Assembly (NCBI GenBank): GCA_945859605.1
Contig: OX243824.1
Coordinates: 32,065,869 to 32,129,868, forward strand
DNA length: 64,000 nucleotides
DNA from: Lumbricus rubellus
Taxonomy: Eukaryota; Annelida; Clitellata; Crassiclitellata; Lumbricidae
Reading direction: 5' to 3'
Under the pieces are notes generated by a model. It had not been told where the DNA came from, did not search any database, and saw only the letters and a list, made by a program, of their open reading frames with translations. Below, one piece after another: positions 29,225 through 41,704 of the stretch. Within the stretch, counting starts at the first letter, position 1. Each line of letters starts with the position of its first letter. Made by a program: the position numbers and the translations under genes.

Positions 29225-30535
29225 CATTTCGGATGTTGCAAAAGAAGCAAAAAATTGAAAAATGTAGCCGAATGGTTCCATGCTAATAAACTGTCGTTAA
29301 ATTTGGATAAAACTAATTATATAATTTTTAAATCCCATATATAGAAAGGGTTGTCATACAGGAAACCTGGGGTGTGCATTGAAGGGGTCCCACTCACCCA
29401 GGTAATATCAACCAAATTTTTAGGAGTGTATGTAGATCAACACCTAACCTGGAAAGACCACATAAAAACTGTATCTAATAAAATCGCTAAAAATCTTGGA
29501 ATATTATCCCGTACCTCCCAGCTAGTGCCTCCTCAAATTCGTCTCACTTTGTATTACTCACTCATATACCCTTACCTCACATACTGTAACATAATATGGG
29601 CCTCTACCTATAAATCTAGTCTTCTGGATCTAATGAAGCTCCAAAAGCGAGCAATTAGATATATAGCAAACTTGCCCTATGGAACTCCGACTGAATCTAA
29701 ATTCCACGAATACAGCCTTCTCAATGTTTACCAAATTAAACAGATGCAGATAGGTGAATTCATGTTTAAATATTTCCATAGCCTATTATAATACCTCCTG
29801 TGTTTAAGATTTTTTTTATCCATAGGCTACTACTGAGGTGCATTCATACCATAGGCTACCAGACACGCTGATTCTTACCATTTGCCCCATGCCCACACAA
29901 ACACTTGACGCTTCTCTGTTAAATACAGTGGAGTTCAAACATGGAATGTGATTCCTATTTCCATTAGACTGCTGCCTAGTCTTTGTCTTTTTAAGTTACG
30001 TTTGCGTTCCCTGATACTCGACATTAACTGTTGAATTATCCCGGCACGTTGTGAGTTTTGTGACTAATTTATCCTATCTCCCGCATTGAGTTAATTTGGT
30101 GGCGCCCTAAATTAGATTATAAATCCCTACTACATGTAAGCTTACTTGTGTATTTCTCGACCATCCAATGACCTCCGTGCCTAAACCTCATACAACAGGC
30201 TCTTTGATCATCGATTGTGTAACTGTGCTTTAGTTAAGGTGTTTACTGTTTATTTTTCCATAGTTATTTTGACTAATAAGCTATGTCAGAACCACTCTAT
30301 GGCAACTCAATGGCCATCATCATCTTGATGCTACCGCCCAGGGGACTCGCCTAGCGGGGTTGCAAGACTTTTTTGGGTCCCCTGTGCAATCAAATTCTAA
30401 CTTTTGGCATCATTAGTTAAGTATTGCTTTTTTATATTTGTTAACCCTGTTCTCTTTGATGCCTGATTCAATTTGTTCTTGTTTTCTTGATTATTTGGTT
30501 GCCAAATAAAATGATTTGATTTTTGATTTGAAGCC
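29225..30535 (+). mobile_element. CR1/L2-like LINE, 3' half (degraded)
   Basis: Frames give HANKLSLNLDKTNYIIF, then STKFLGVYVDQHLTWKDHI, YYSLIYPYLTYCNIIWASTY and LMKLQKRAIRYIA: the thumb and connecting part of a LINE reverse transcriptase. An intact 146-codon piece spans 29351-29791. Frameshifted continuation follows to about 30030. The 3' end AAATAAAATGATTTGATTTT matches the tail of the copy at 43711-45417. 5' truncated. Confidence 0.82.
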
Positions 30536-31142
30536 GACGACATCTCTGAGCGAATCACTTCTCGATATCGTTCGCTAGAGGGACTCAGTGAATTACATGT
30601 AGACATCGTAGCAGGACTTACGAGAGAAATTCCGTGCCCTTTGAGTAAGCTTATAGGCTACAAGATATTTTTTGGTACACGAAAGCCCAAGGGGGGATCC
30701 GCGCGGACCCCGGCGTTTTCATGCTAATTTCTTGAGAAGGGATTGGAATATTGTAACAGAATTTGGTACTATGTAATCCTAAATGAATCTGCAATCGATT
30801 AGGCCTAATGTATCTTATATTACAATTGCACCACCTGGTGTAAAATAATAGTGTAAAAATCTCGTGACACATTTTATGCTTGCTTGCGTTATATACCGAA
30901 GGAAGCATAATACTAAGGTGACCATACGTCCAGGTTTTTTGTGGTGCGTCCCGGTGTCCCGACGACTTAGGCGAAAGGGCAAAATTGTCTCGGTTTTTTA
31001 CAAGAAGAAAACTTGGATCTTGAAAATATCAGTTTTATGTAAATCACAGAACCTAAAAAAGGTCGATCTTCAGTGGGCTAGTGAGTTGAGTTAGCCTAAT
31101 AGATTTTAAAGAATTATCAAAGTATACTGAGAAAGTTTTCGT
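30536..31142. other. Intergenic, 30.5-31.1 kb
   Basis: No gene recognised. GGTGACCATACGTCCAGG at 30918-30935 resembles the terminus of a widespread miniature element, but I found no matching opposite end. Confidence 0.4.
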
Positions 31143-31150
31143 AATCGGGG

Positions 31151-31503
31151 CAGGGCCGTAGCAACAAAGAACGTGGCCCCCTCCGAGTAGGCCCTATAAT
31201 GTCCGGGCCGGCGGGCCCCTTATAATGCAGACACCGGGACGCGGCATTTATTTCATGCAACATACAGGGTTCATATTATAAATATAGGGACCTACATAGG
31301 CCTACAATGTAGGCCTACATGTATTCCGCATTTTGTATATACTTCACGGTTTTGTCAGTAACACCCACACGGATTGTGGAATGGCTTCAATAGATGTCAA
31401 TCACCTATAGTCACATCTTTCATTTTTTGGCACTTTTAGGGGCCCCTTCCTTGCGGGGGCCCCCTTCGGTCGGAGGGTACGAAGGGCGGTCGCTACGCCT
31501 CTG
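31151..31503. mobile_element. hAT-like miniature element (353 bp)
   Basis: Ends CAGGGCCGTAGC and GCTACGCCTCTG, with the eight-base target duplication AATCGGGG at 31143-31150 and 31504-31511. The interior is GC-rich and non-coding. Confidence 0.85.
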
Positions 31504-31867
31504 AATCGGGGACTACAATTTCAATGGCGGCGCCAGATCTATAATATAGGCCTAGACTTCGGCAGGTCGCGCCAGGGTCATGATGGGAGTTCGACCGCTC
31601 AGGACATCACTGAAATCGAGCACGCTCAGGACATCACTGAAATAGAGCAATTTTTTCGACAACTTTAAATGCTGTCATTGCAACGTGGAAATAAAAAAAA
31701 TGGAATGATGAGGGACACATTCTCTACCCGAACCCCATTTCCTGCTCGGCGCTGAACGCCTTGTCGGTCGTCCGACGGACACTTCTCTACGTCCCACTGA
31801 AACCTTAAATCTTACTCTGGTCTATAGATTGGTCAATGCGCACCAATTGAGAGAGAGTTCCCAATTA

Positions 31868-32600
31868 TTATACAGTTAATTGCGATAAAATAATCGTGCA
31901 ATCTTTATCGTCCGACATGGCCTCATCTGCTGCAGGTCGCTTCCTTCTGTCGTTCCACGGCTCGTTTTGCCGGATTGTAAATCTCCTTCTCGAGTCGATC
32001 AGGGAGCGGTGGCAATGTTCCAGAGAGACAGATGGCGTTTCCCCGTTGAAGAGCCACCGAAATCCGCTGGAATAAGTACGATGTTTCCATAGGGTCATGG
32101 GTATACAGCAGCAGCAATTCTCTTCCCCATCAGAAATGAAATTCAGTCTTCTTTGCACCACGCGCCGCTGGTCTCCAAGGCGACCGCGACAAAAGCGTGG
32201 GTACTGGTGTTGTTGGAATACTTGATAGTTTTCGACGCAGCTGCGCCTTCGGCGGATACACCAGCTCCAATGGATGTATGTGGAAGGTGAGACAGGGCGA
32301 AAGTGTCGGACACTGTCACATCCCATGCCAGGCATCGACCTCTCGACCATGGGACGATTGTCACGCCGTCTGGACGCTTTCCATCCTCTCTCAGTAGTCC
32401 GAGCGGTTCTTTGTAAGCAGGGATTTTCGCCCTGCCAAGAGCTCTCCATATAACGTCATTGATCATGCTGTGTCTTTGATATTTACCGCTTCCTCATCTG
32501 CACACCGGTCCATGCAATCCTCTCGCGTCGACATTCCCTCGGCAGTGGTGGCACACATGAGGTTCACAAAGCGACATTCCGAGGCTCACCCCAACTGCAA
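31868..32600 (-). mobile_element. R2-type LINE, C-terminal endonuclease fragment
   Basis: The minus strand reads MINDVIWRALGRAKIPAYKE, PLGLLREDGKRPDGVTIVPW and GRCLAWDVTVSDTFA. This is the region after the CCHC knuckle, with the RPD and WDVT motifs of restriction-like endonucleases. Upstream are decayed CCHC remnants (32470-32600). Later parts are frameshifted. It parallels 46051-46250 of the larger copy. Confidence 0.8.
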
Positions 32601-32784
32601 AACGTATCTCCTCGTCTAAGAGGCGCAGGCCCAGCGCAGTGACAGAGGGAGTCTCCAGAATGAGGGGCTCTCGAAGCTAGCAGGCGAGCGCGGTCGCATG
32701 GGACACTGGTAGACTCGAGCAGACCTGTCCATGCCTTTTCAGTGACTTTAGAATCCCACTCCTTTTGGCTGTGAGATGCTGCTC

Positions 32785-32814
32785 CAGTTATTATTATTAT
32801 TATTGTTATTATTA

Positions 32815-32872
<58 letters not shown>
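32785..32872. repeat. (TTA)n microsatellite
   Basis: TTATTATTG and pure TTA run. Poly-Tyr and poly-Leu frames are repeat translations. Confidence 0.92.
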
Positions 32873-32873
<1 letters not shown>

Positions 32874-33059
32874 TACATTTTTTATTATTATTATCATGCG
32901 TTCGGTTGCAGAGCTGCGATTGGGTGTGTGTACAGACCGGATGTCTACAGGAGGAACGGATTGAACTCATTGACCTACGATCTGATCTGATTGGCTACGA
33001 GGAGAGAACTCTCTACACGTGCATCGCGTCTCACTAACTCAAGAGACGACGCGGATGAT

Positions 33060-33510
33060 CATTAGAAACAGAGACAGAAACAGGGACAGAGACAGAGAGA
33101 CGGACAGAGAGAGAGAGACACAGACAGACACAGAGACACAGACAGCGATAGAGATAGAGCGATAAAAAGAGGAAGACGGAAAGAAGAGACGGGGAGAGAT
33201 AGTGGGACACAGCAGGGAGACAGAGAGAGGTAGAGAGGAGGGAAAGTGAGACAGAAAGAAGGAGACGGGAGTGGATAGAGGAACAGAGAAGGGAACAGAG
33301 GAAGAGACGGAGAGAAAGGGAGATGGAGGGACGGAGAGAAAGACCGGAAGAGAACCATCGGGAGAAATAGAGAGATGTAGAGAGTATCATGGAAAGGCAA
33401 TAGTGAAGCAGAAAAATAGAGACACAAAGAGACAGAGAGAGACAGGGAGACAGAGACAGATACAGGGAGACAGAGACAGAGAAAGAGACAGAGAGAGACA
33501 AAGACATACA
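33060..33510. repeat. (GACAGA)n/(GAGA)n purine-rich microsatellite
   Basis: About 450 bp of nearly all-purine plus-strand sequence in GACAGAGA-type units, diverging in the middle. The long minus-strand frame across it is a repeat translation. Confidence 0.88.
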
Positions 33511-33808
33511 CAGACACAGACACAGAATAACACAAGAAGACACCGATTGAGAACGTAAGAAAAAACACTGACAGTGTATTATTGTAGGCCTAATTGATAA
33601 TGTGTAGGGCTTGTAGGCAATCAGAAAGCTGGACATGGATTGGATATAATAATAATATTCGGACGTATTAGTATTGACTCCGTAAAGACTTTATGATCTG
33701 ATCCTGATCATCACACGAGTATTCTAACAAGCGATCAGTACGTACGGTCACAGCTGGATACACAAATTACACGGTAGATCAAGCGTGATAGAAAGCGTGT
33801 GCAATAAA

Positions 33809-33810
<2 letters not shown>

Positions 33811-33873
<63 letters not shown>

Positions 33874-34055
33874 AGAGAAAGAGAAAGAGAAAGAGAAAGA
33901 CAGACAGACAGACAGACAGACAGATAGACAGACAGGCAGAGAGAGAGATAGGCAGATAGGCAGACACAGACAGACACACAGACAGACAGAGACAGGCACA
34001 GACAGACAGACAGAGAGCGACATAAGTGAGGGGGAGAGAAAGAGAGAGAGAGAGA
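33811..34055. repeat. (GA)n, (GAGAAA)n and (GACA)n compound microsatellite
   Basis: A pure GA run, then AGAAAG units, then ACAGACAG units, all strongly purine-biased. Confidence 0.92.
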
Positions 34056-35489
34056 CATACATGTAGGCAGAGAACGCTACTGCTTTAGGCCTAAACCACA
34101 GCGGAAAGCACTGCAGAAACGAGCAAATATATCATTTTATGAAATATTTCTGAAATATTGGAGACCATAGAAGCTGTTTTATGCCCGCTTCAAATTATGC
34201 CTCACTTCCCTCAGCAGGTCATTTTAATACCACTCGCAAGAACAAAATGGAAAAACAGTGGACACACTATTATAGACATTAATTTGTAATGATATTTTGA
34301 AATATTCGAGGTGATTATTATAAGTGGCTCCAGTCCACCTAAACTTGGGGGACTGTCCCCTCCTGTCCCCTAAGTATGCCTCCCTTTCATAGGCGGAGAC
34401 TTGGTCTAGAAGTTGAACTTCACCATCTTGACTTACAATTTACGTTCAGGGGTTATCCAAGTTAGCGGGACCTGTCCCTTTCTGGATGACCCTTTCTGAG
34501 TGTTCACCGTTCATACAATCAAGGTGTGCTGCGAACATTAATTTTTATTAATGTGTAGCCTAGTATTTTTCTTTGCGGTATACCTTGGTTTTGTTTGTTT
34601 GTCTCTTGTTCAGTCTCAGAATAAACTGATTTGAATTGATTTGATTTGATTTGAGGGACGAACGAGCGGCCGTAGGACGATCGCCAAGGTGCAACATTTT
34701 TGGCGGACTGCCGAGTCGCCGATAACATTTTTCAATTTCAGCCACCAAAATGTTCTGGTGACATTTTTTTGTCATTTCGTCGAAATCTTCTGAAAACGTA
34801 CCATTTTGTTCTGCAAAATTAGCTGATGATTTTTATGTTTTTTATATTTTTTTGATCATTTGGTCTCGAAATCTCGTGAAACCATAGGCCTACCATTTTC
34901 CCTACCAAAAATTTAATTAGTTGTTACCTGAATAATTAGCCAAAGATTACCTCAGATATCCTAACGCTGTGAAAAATTGACGAATATTTCTTAAATATTG
35001 GGGGGGGGGACAACCCGGGACATGTGCATGGAAGGTCCCCCACCAAAAACTTCGGGGGACTGTTCATCCGCCTCCCCTAAGTCTCTGCCCAGGGCCATAG
35101 TCCCTAGCATTTCTGAGTCTTCTACATAGAAGGTCAGCCGTATGCGGTTCATCTAGAAAAGACTAAACTTTCTGAAGAAAAAATGGATTAAATTCATATC
35201 CAGTTTTGAAAGAGACTGGATAAACAGCGTCATAGTATTGATTCTGATGTTTTAGTCAGAGGATGACCACCACCAGAGAACTGGACATCGGTTGGTGGTG
35301 AAGCAAAATACCCATCTCTTGGTCCAACTCCAGTCTATTGTTATGGATCTCTTTTTCGGTTGTGCTCGCGTTGTGTTTAATCAACGATCATTGCTCACAG
35401 ATGCTCGTCATACGAAAAGTCTACGTTACCCGATTCTAAGAATATTCGTTTCCATTCAAATTCAGTTTATATTTAGCTCCTTCTTTTCC

Positions 35490-35936
35490 AATGCCTAACC
35501 GACAAATTCATAGACCACATCCCACATCGTATAATATATCCCATGTTTCACAGCGCATCTCCTACCGAGTTGCTGCACTTGTCTGGCGTTGGCTTACTGA
35601 TTGCGCTCCATCATACCTACAGACCTCTATCCTTTGTCGACCTGTCTCCGACCTTGCAGCCCGTCGAGCTCTTCGCTCTGCGACAACGGGGGAGCTTTTG
35701 GTTCCTCAAGCTTGCACTTCTACAAGACAGCTCCGAGCCTTTTCTAGTGTGTGTCCCGCTATCTGGAATGGCCTCCCATGCACTAAACTTGCGACTTATG
35801 CCTAGACTAAATTCACCTGCTTTTTATAAGTTGCTCAAAACCTATTATTTTAACTATGGCTGGACTGGGAGTGCCTCTGAGTAGGTTTCTTGAAGAGGCG
35901 CTATATAAATTCTCGAAATGAATGAATGAATGAATC
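35490..35936 (+). mobile_element. LINE 3' end (partner of SINE family A)
   Basis: The frame reads RISYRVAALVWRWLTDCAPS, LAARRALRSATTGELLVPQA and AFSSVCPAIWNGLP, then in the next frame FYKLLKTYYF and GWTGSASE-stop. The nucleotide 3' end is GGGAGTGCCTCTGAGTAGG, GAGGCGCTATATAAATTCTC, then an (AATG)n tail. The same tail ends SINE family A. 5' truncated, one frameshift. Confidence 0.78.
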
Positions 35937-35989
35937 CCATTAACTGCTGCAGGCCAAATTGTCCCCAATATTCATAGACTAAATTTGTT

Positions 35990-36212
35990 TGCATGTGCAC
36001 TTGTCATAGCGCCCCTTCAAGGTCCCTACTCAGAGGCGCTCCTGACTACAGCGCGGACACTGCATCGGAGTTTCACGCCAAAGCGCTGAGCAATTGCGAG
36101 CGAAAGACTCGCCAAAGGTCCGTACGCGGCGGCGACTTGAGGTGGATTCGAACCCGCAACCCTTTGGTTGCAAGGCGACGATTATACCCACTACCTCACC
36201 GCGTCCCACATG
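35990..36212 (-). mobile_element. SINE family A, near full length, reverse
   Basis: The reverse complement runs from a tRNA-like head (GGTAGTGGGTATAATCG, then GGGTTCGAATCC) through the body to GGAGCGCCTCTGAGTAGG and GGGGCGCTATGAC. This is one of the two most complete copies in the window, the other being 57268-57485. Confidence 0.82.
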
Positions 36213-38079
36213 CTCTCGGTACGTGAGGTCCATAACTCTGGGCATATCTGTGACGATAAATCAGACACAACTTAGGTCTACAAATTTAAAATCGGCTTCT
36301 GAGTAATTGTAATCGTAGGCCTAATCTCGAGATTTCTACAGCGCCCACAGACGCGAAGTGCCGGGACCCAGCTTATTCACAGGCGCAAAGTATGTCGTTG
36401 GGCGTTGTTGAAAAGCTAATAAATTATTCAATGCTGACAATGCGAGGCATACAATCGGCCAGTGTCATGGACCGTTGACGTGTTTTGCGTGAGTGCGAAA
36501 TCCATCTCTTGTCTGTATGATACCCGCATTTAATTACCTGCATCTAATGACCTGCGTTTAATGACCTGCGTTTAATGACCTGCGTTTAATGGCCTGCTTT
36601 CAATGACCTGTGTTCCGCTTTGTCCTCAGATAATTATCATGCCGTTAACTTCATCGACGAATTTCTAAGCGAGCGGCAGACCATCAGAACATTCGTGTGC
36701 CACTCGGTGCTTTCAATTATTGTAGTAGCCTAGTATACTGTCTTCCTTCTTGGTCTTCTTAATTCTTGTTCGATCTCTGCCCCAACCCCCTCCCACCCCG
36801 AGCGTTGCCTTCCAAGCCAAGCTTCCTCCATCCACGGTGTCATCCAGTTCAAAAAGTGCCTCATAGATAGATCTCCCCTATTTCATTCCTCTTCATTCCC
36901 TGCTCCCTTTTAGCCTTTGCTTCTCAAATGACAACCACTCACAGTAATTGACTAACCTACCTCTATATCTTTCACTTAGGCCGATAGTAGCCATAAGTGA
37001 CCTGTTTGTCTCTCTTGATAAGTCCAACGAAACCTCTCCAGCCATAAGTCACACTATGGGCGGAGACTTTGGGGGGGACTGTGGGGACAATTTCCCCAAA
37101 GGTTGTGGTGGGGAAGGAGCTGCCTAATAGCCTATATCTCTCAATATTTAAGAAATATTCATAAAAATAGCATTATGAACTTTTACAGTGTTATTCCCTG
37201 TTTATCCCATAATGGGCAAATTTTAAAGATAACAGCTTAATATGCTACAATTGCCTGGCCAAATAACATAAATTTCTTAAGACAATGACAGAGGACATTA
37301 AGTTTTGTTGAAATCCTAAACCTCGTCTCTGAGCACTGAAATCATGAGTAATAATATTGTTAAGATGACAGCTTTAAAAGTTGCGATTACAGTGTGCGAA
37401 TCAAACAAAATTATAAAAAGTTGGGTGGCGACACTCTGAAGTCTTAAACGATGACTATCAGCATTTTAAACTGATAATTTCTTGTGTTCTGTGTGTAAAT
37501 TATGGATCACAACCTAGAAGGGTTCATTGTCTCTCTTCGTATTGAAAACCACTGTTCACAATAATAATGGCGCTTGCGATTGGCTTACACAATTATACAC
37601 TTCGTTAGTTGAGTTTGTATTTTGCGTCTGTTGCTTGACTACCGTTGTCAAGGCAGTTTCTATTTACAAAATGTTGATGATAGGACTTCATCGGTTTTGG
37701 AAGTCTTGTCGACGCTGTTTGGCTTTTGGCTGCGCTAACGCACTAACGCACTAACGCACGAGCCTATCTGGTCAGCCTTTGTGCATAGGCTACGCGATAT
37801 TCCTTATAACATAGTGCAGCGACAGCTGAGAGCTTTGAAGAGAGAATGCGAGTATTAGATGCTCAGGTCTATTATACACTTATAATACAGTCGATTTGAG
37901 ACTTGCGTTGTTCCGTGATATCGTTGTTTGGCAAGATCCGTGTCAGAAGGTCTTTTAATTTGGACAACACTAAAGTCTTGTTTTGGGGGGTAGGTAATTG
38001 TAGCAATAGTTGTGTCAGTGACAAGACTAATATCTGTGTGTGTTTTGTACATGTATATTATCTGCTTTACAGAACATTG
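36213..38079. other. Intergenic, 36.2-38.1 kb
   Basis: A short tandem TTTAATGACCTGCG array lies at 36520-36610. ATGGGCGGAGACTTTGGGGG at 37048 resembles the end of a miniature element without a visible partner. No gene recognised. Confidence 0.5.
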
Positions 38080-38530
38080 GATAACACATTGGCATTGAGA
38101 GCGAGAGGTATACCGAGATCGAGCCACGTAGGGCGTGCGTGCTTTGCAGGCTGCTATTAGCGTCGTATATTGCAGGCTGCCTGTTCTGTTAGTAGTAGGC
38201 TAACTGTTAAGATTTATGTCTTTTGTCATGGGTAGGGGGGTGCGGAAGGGCTAGGGGGGGTGCGGAAGGGCGGTAGAGTAATGGTTAACACGCTGGCCAT
38301 GAGTGCGAGAGGTAGCAGGTCCGAGCCCCCGTTGGGCGGATTTGATTTGTAGGCTGCTATTAGCGCCATTGTAATTGCAAAGCTGTCTGCTCAGTTGGTA
38401 GTTAAGTTTAATTAAGAATAATTTAAGATTACTGCATAACTTGTAAAATTTACAAATTTACATTTGTAAAGCGCAGTGCGTCTTGCAGGCGTTTCAATAA
38501 AGAAAAGATATTATTATTATTTTTATTATT
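38080..38530 (+). mobile_element. Tandem tRNA-like SINEs, family C
   Basis: The second copy (38264-38530) has GGTAGAGTAATGGTTAACAC, a B-box-like GGTCCGAGCCCC, a body with AGGCTGCTATTAGCG, and ends TTGTAAAGCGCAGTGCG before an ATTATTATT tail. A more diverged copy (about 38090-38218) shares GCGAGAGGTA and AGGCTGCTATTAGCG 205 bp upstream. Confidence 0.6.
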
Positions 38531-38654
38531 TGCGTTTTTGTGAATTGTTTCAATTAGGCTAGGTCTACATAAATTACTGTCCACTGTAACCGCTTGCGGT
38601 CTGTCACCCGGATCGCTTCACTGTAAAAACCTATATGAATAAAGAGAAGATTGT

Positions 38655-38842
38655 GTGTTTGACCGGGATGCATTTCCACAGCTTTTGAGCTTTTCACTCC
38701 AAACCTTCATTGCATGGGACACCCGGTGGAGGGGTTATCGAATCTCTACGACCATAGGGGTCAGGGTGGGTGTGTGGGGCGAAAACCCAAATTTTCGCAG
38801 TTTGACCGGGGTGCATTGCCACAGTTTTTGAGCTTTTAATAA
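38655..38842. repeat. Direct repeat of about 40 bp flanking 120 bp
   Basis: GACCGGGATGCATTTCCACA... near 38660 recurs as GACCGGGGTGCATTGCCACA... near 38802, both followed by TTTTGAGCTTTT. It leads into an ATG-repeat, as a LINE/SINE tail would. Confidence 0.6.
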
Positions 38843-38899
38843 TGATGATGATGAGGATAATGATGATGATGATGATGACGATGATAATGATAATGATGG

Positions 38900-38958
<59 letters not shown>

Positions 38959-38968
38959 CTGATGATGA
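38840..38968. repeat. (GAT)n/(ATG)n microsatellite
   Basis: Interrupted GATGATGAT run. Poly-Ser and poly-Ile frames on the minus strand are repeat translations. Confidence 0.92.
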
Positions 38969-39079
38969 TAGTAAGAGACGCATTAAAGATTCTCGTAGCG
39001 TACGTTAAGCGTTCGATATAAACCAGTATAAATTCGTAGATCAAAGCGGCACTTTCATTATCTCTATTTGTCTTTAAAT

Positions 39080-40083
39080 CAGGGCCGTGTTTAACATAGG
39101 TCCATTCGGTGCGGTGCACCGAATGCCCCTGAGCCGAGAGTTTTTTGCTATTGGCCAAATGTCTTTTGCGAGTCTCAGTGTTACCTAAACCTTTTTGTAA
39201 AATCAGTAGGCCTAAGTGTAAGAAACCAATTAATTTAACTAACTTCACTGACGTTGCGTGCTTGCCTACTGACCCGCCACAGCCGACAAACCAAGTAGGC
39301 TAGCCTATCGAACAGCAGGTTTTTGTAAAATTACTAATTTTTTAAGATCAGGTTTGTTTCAGAATATAAAGTGTTAACGGGCTCTATGAATATTATTAGT
39401 CTATTATGCCTACTCTTAATCTCAAAACAGTCAGGCCAGTTACTTTGGGCCTTTTAGTAGCCTACTACTGGAGCTGTATTAAGTAATTCGGTATGACCAG
39501 GGATAAATCATAAGCATAGGCGAAATCGAGGGTCCAGAGGCAAACACCCCCCCAAATTTCGGGCGTCTGATTTTTCGGGCAAGCAGACCCGGAAAAAAAA
39601 AGTTTAAAAAAAATTTCGGGCAAATGTACCGGATTACTAAACAAAAAGGTCGTCAGAATTTTCGTGCAAAAAGTAACGTGAAATTTCAGAAGATTTCGGT
39701 CGGATGACTAAAAAACGGAAGGTCGTCAGAATTTTCGGGCAAACGTAACGGGCATTTTTCTTAAGATTTCGGCCGGATGAAAACATTTGGGGGAGGGAAG
39801 TCTCATTTTTGCCTCTTCCACTGCTGGAATGTCCCCTACGCCTATGATCATAAGTAGAATATGACTCAGCGAACAGGCCATACAGAGAGTAAAAGTGTAG
39901 CTACCATTAAAGTCCAGGATATAGGACAATATAAATTTCTTTATGATAAAACTATAGGCTATAAGCTTAATACTTATTTACACATGGCCGTAGATTTTGG
40001 CAAACCAACGGCCGCTCGAACGACACTATGCCCCTACGGTAGCATTTTGCACCGACACTCGAAGAACCTTAAACACGGCCCTG
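39080..40083. mobile_element. hAT-like element, 1.0 kb, with a nested element
   Basis: Ends CAGGGCCGTGTTTAA and TTAAACACGGCCCTG are perfect inverse complements. The eight-base duplication CTTTAAAT lies at 39072-39079 and 40084-40091. It contains the later insertion 39515-39846. No transposase frame. Confidence 0.88.
39515..39846. mobile_element. hAT-like miniature element nested in 39080-40083
   Basis: Ends CATAGGCGAAATCG and CCCCTACGCCTATG, target duplication ATCATAAG at 39507-39514 and 39847-39854. The interior repeats GTCGTCAGAATTTTCGGGC, also seen in the relative at 54685-54963. Confidence 0.85.
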
Positions 40084-41115
40084 CTTTAAATGTTCTTTTA
40101 AAGAAATACAGATAATTTTGAGGTTCGTTACTGCCCTGTCCATTGTGTCCAGAGGCTGGATCTCTGATGTTGTTTGATGACTTAGGCTTACGACCTCACA
40201 AAGTAGGCTAGATATTTCATTTGAAATAGCTTTTAGCCTAATACGCAGTAAATGCAAACTTTCACTTCAATTTTTAGATAAAACCATATATCTAAGAAAC
40301 GATGAAAATGGAATCAAAACGGAAAAACGAGGTTTTTTTCGAAAAAATAAGAAACGAAAAAACCACAAAAAACAGAAACGGAAAATAATTTGTCTTTGTT
40401 ACATCTTATCTGCATTTTAAACTTCAAAACCTTGTTTATGCAGTTCCTTTTTTTTATCTTAATCGGCAAATTAAACAATTTTATTAGACCAAAATTAAGT
40501 TAATTTATGTGACATCAGATACTTTTTCTTATTAGGACCTACTAATTTATTTTTTTAAATTGTGAGAAACTATAGGCCTATTTAAAGGTATTGAAGTCCT
40601 TTCAAATTTATTTTGAACATAAATCCGCATAAAGTCATGCTGATCAACATATTGACCCGATTAAAATCAGATGTAGGCTAAAGGCTATGGATTGTGTAAT
40701 AATAAAATTATATAGTTTAGGCTACTTAAGTTTGTTACGTAAATAGGCCTAAGACGTTTATACCAGAATAACTCATATAAATTTTTTTGTTGGGACCTAC
40801 TTCGTGCGGCTCTATCTCTTTAATAATGATGTTAAACAATTAAATAATGAATTTAGTTGGCTGAATCCTTGAGAGTTGGCGGAAAACGTGAGATATCAGA
40901 GAAAGTAAAATTAAGAAAAATATTAAAACAGGTTGTAAATAAAGAAAGTTACATAAAAGTTTCTAAAAACCCACCAAGAAATGAAAAAATCGACGGTTTT
41001 TTGGAGAGAATCAAAAACGGAAAAACATGTTTAACAACTATGGATGGGCTAAATTAGTAGCCTTTAGGACACAGTGCATGCAAACTTTTACTTCAATTTG
41101 TAGGTAAAACTGAAG
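40084..41115. other. Region upstream of the DEG/ENaC-type channel
   Basis: AT-rich. GCAAACTTTCACTTCAATTT near 40252 recurs near 41087 just before the channel start. Several AAAACGGAAAAAC-like purine stretches occur. No other gene. A 5' UTR exon or promoter may lie here but I cannot point to one. Confidence 0.5.
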
Positions 41116-41704
41116 ATGAGCCATCCATTCACGATCGACTACATGATGGAAGGTGAAATGTTCTCAGCTGACATCGAAGTAGGTGAGAGAAGGAAACAAA
41201 ACAACCAAAGGGAGTCATCTCCTGATAAAGTTAAGCAGGTCAGTTCAAGACCGAACGTAAGTGTTTGTGTGAGTCAGTCGACGATAAGTAGCGAAGGCCA
41301 GACCGATCCAGATGGAGAAAATCAGGAATCCATAGAAGAGATAAAAGCAGAAATGAATATAGCCATGACAGATGATCAGAGAGTGGGTTTCTTCAAGATC
41401 CTGAGAATGGGAATAAGACGTCAGCTGAAAATCTTTGCAGAAGAAGCAACCATTGTCGGTTTGTCTTACCTGGCCAAACCATCCAACCACAAAATTGGAT
41501 CAATCATCCGTAAGGTTGTGTGGACGATGCTTTTAATGTTTGGAACAGGTTTCATGGTTTATCAGATCTACGACCGTATTACCTATTATCAGACACATCC
41601 AACCATCGTCGACTATCAAGTGGCTTACAACAGATCTCTACGCTTCCCTGCGGTGACCATCTGTCCGGAGTTTATTATCAGCAGAAAGGAGCTCCTGAGA
41701 TATT
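41116..41704 (+). CDS. DEG/ENaC channel exon 1 (N-terminus, TM1)
   Basis: 196 codons plus one base. ATG at 41116 is the first Met after an in-frame TAG in TTTGTAG at 41098-41103; an upstream coding exon using that AG is possible. The donor at 41705 (TATT|GTGAGA) leaves one T; exon 2 supplies GT, making Cys. Frame beyond the donor runs to a stop at 41766 without family similarity. Confidence 0.8.

Larger units (their letters stand above)
32873..35480. other. Gene-free, repeat-rich stretch, 32.9-35.5 kb
   Basis: It holds the GACAGA tract 33060-33510, the (GA)n/(GACA)n tract 33811-34055, and a LINE-type (TTTGAT)n tail at 34610-34665. At 34388-35093 there are possible but unproven inverted ends (GGCGGAGACTT / AAGTCTCTGCCC). 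No gene seen. Confidence 0.55.

Noticed and set aside
30918..30940. GGTGACCATACGTCC as a transposon terminus
   Set aside because: No opposite end or duplication found nearby.
33034..33636. 200-codon minus-strand frame
   Set aside because: Translation of a GACAGA purine repeat: Ser/Leu/Cys/Val low complexity. The same applies to long frames at 631-1206, 8941-9296, 28674-29210 and 33735-34066.
34388..35093. Possible miniature element with GGCGGAGACTT / AAGTCTCTGCCC ends
   Set aside because: The inverted match is short and no target duplication is visible.
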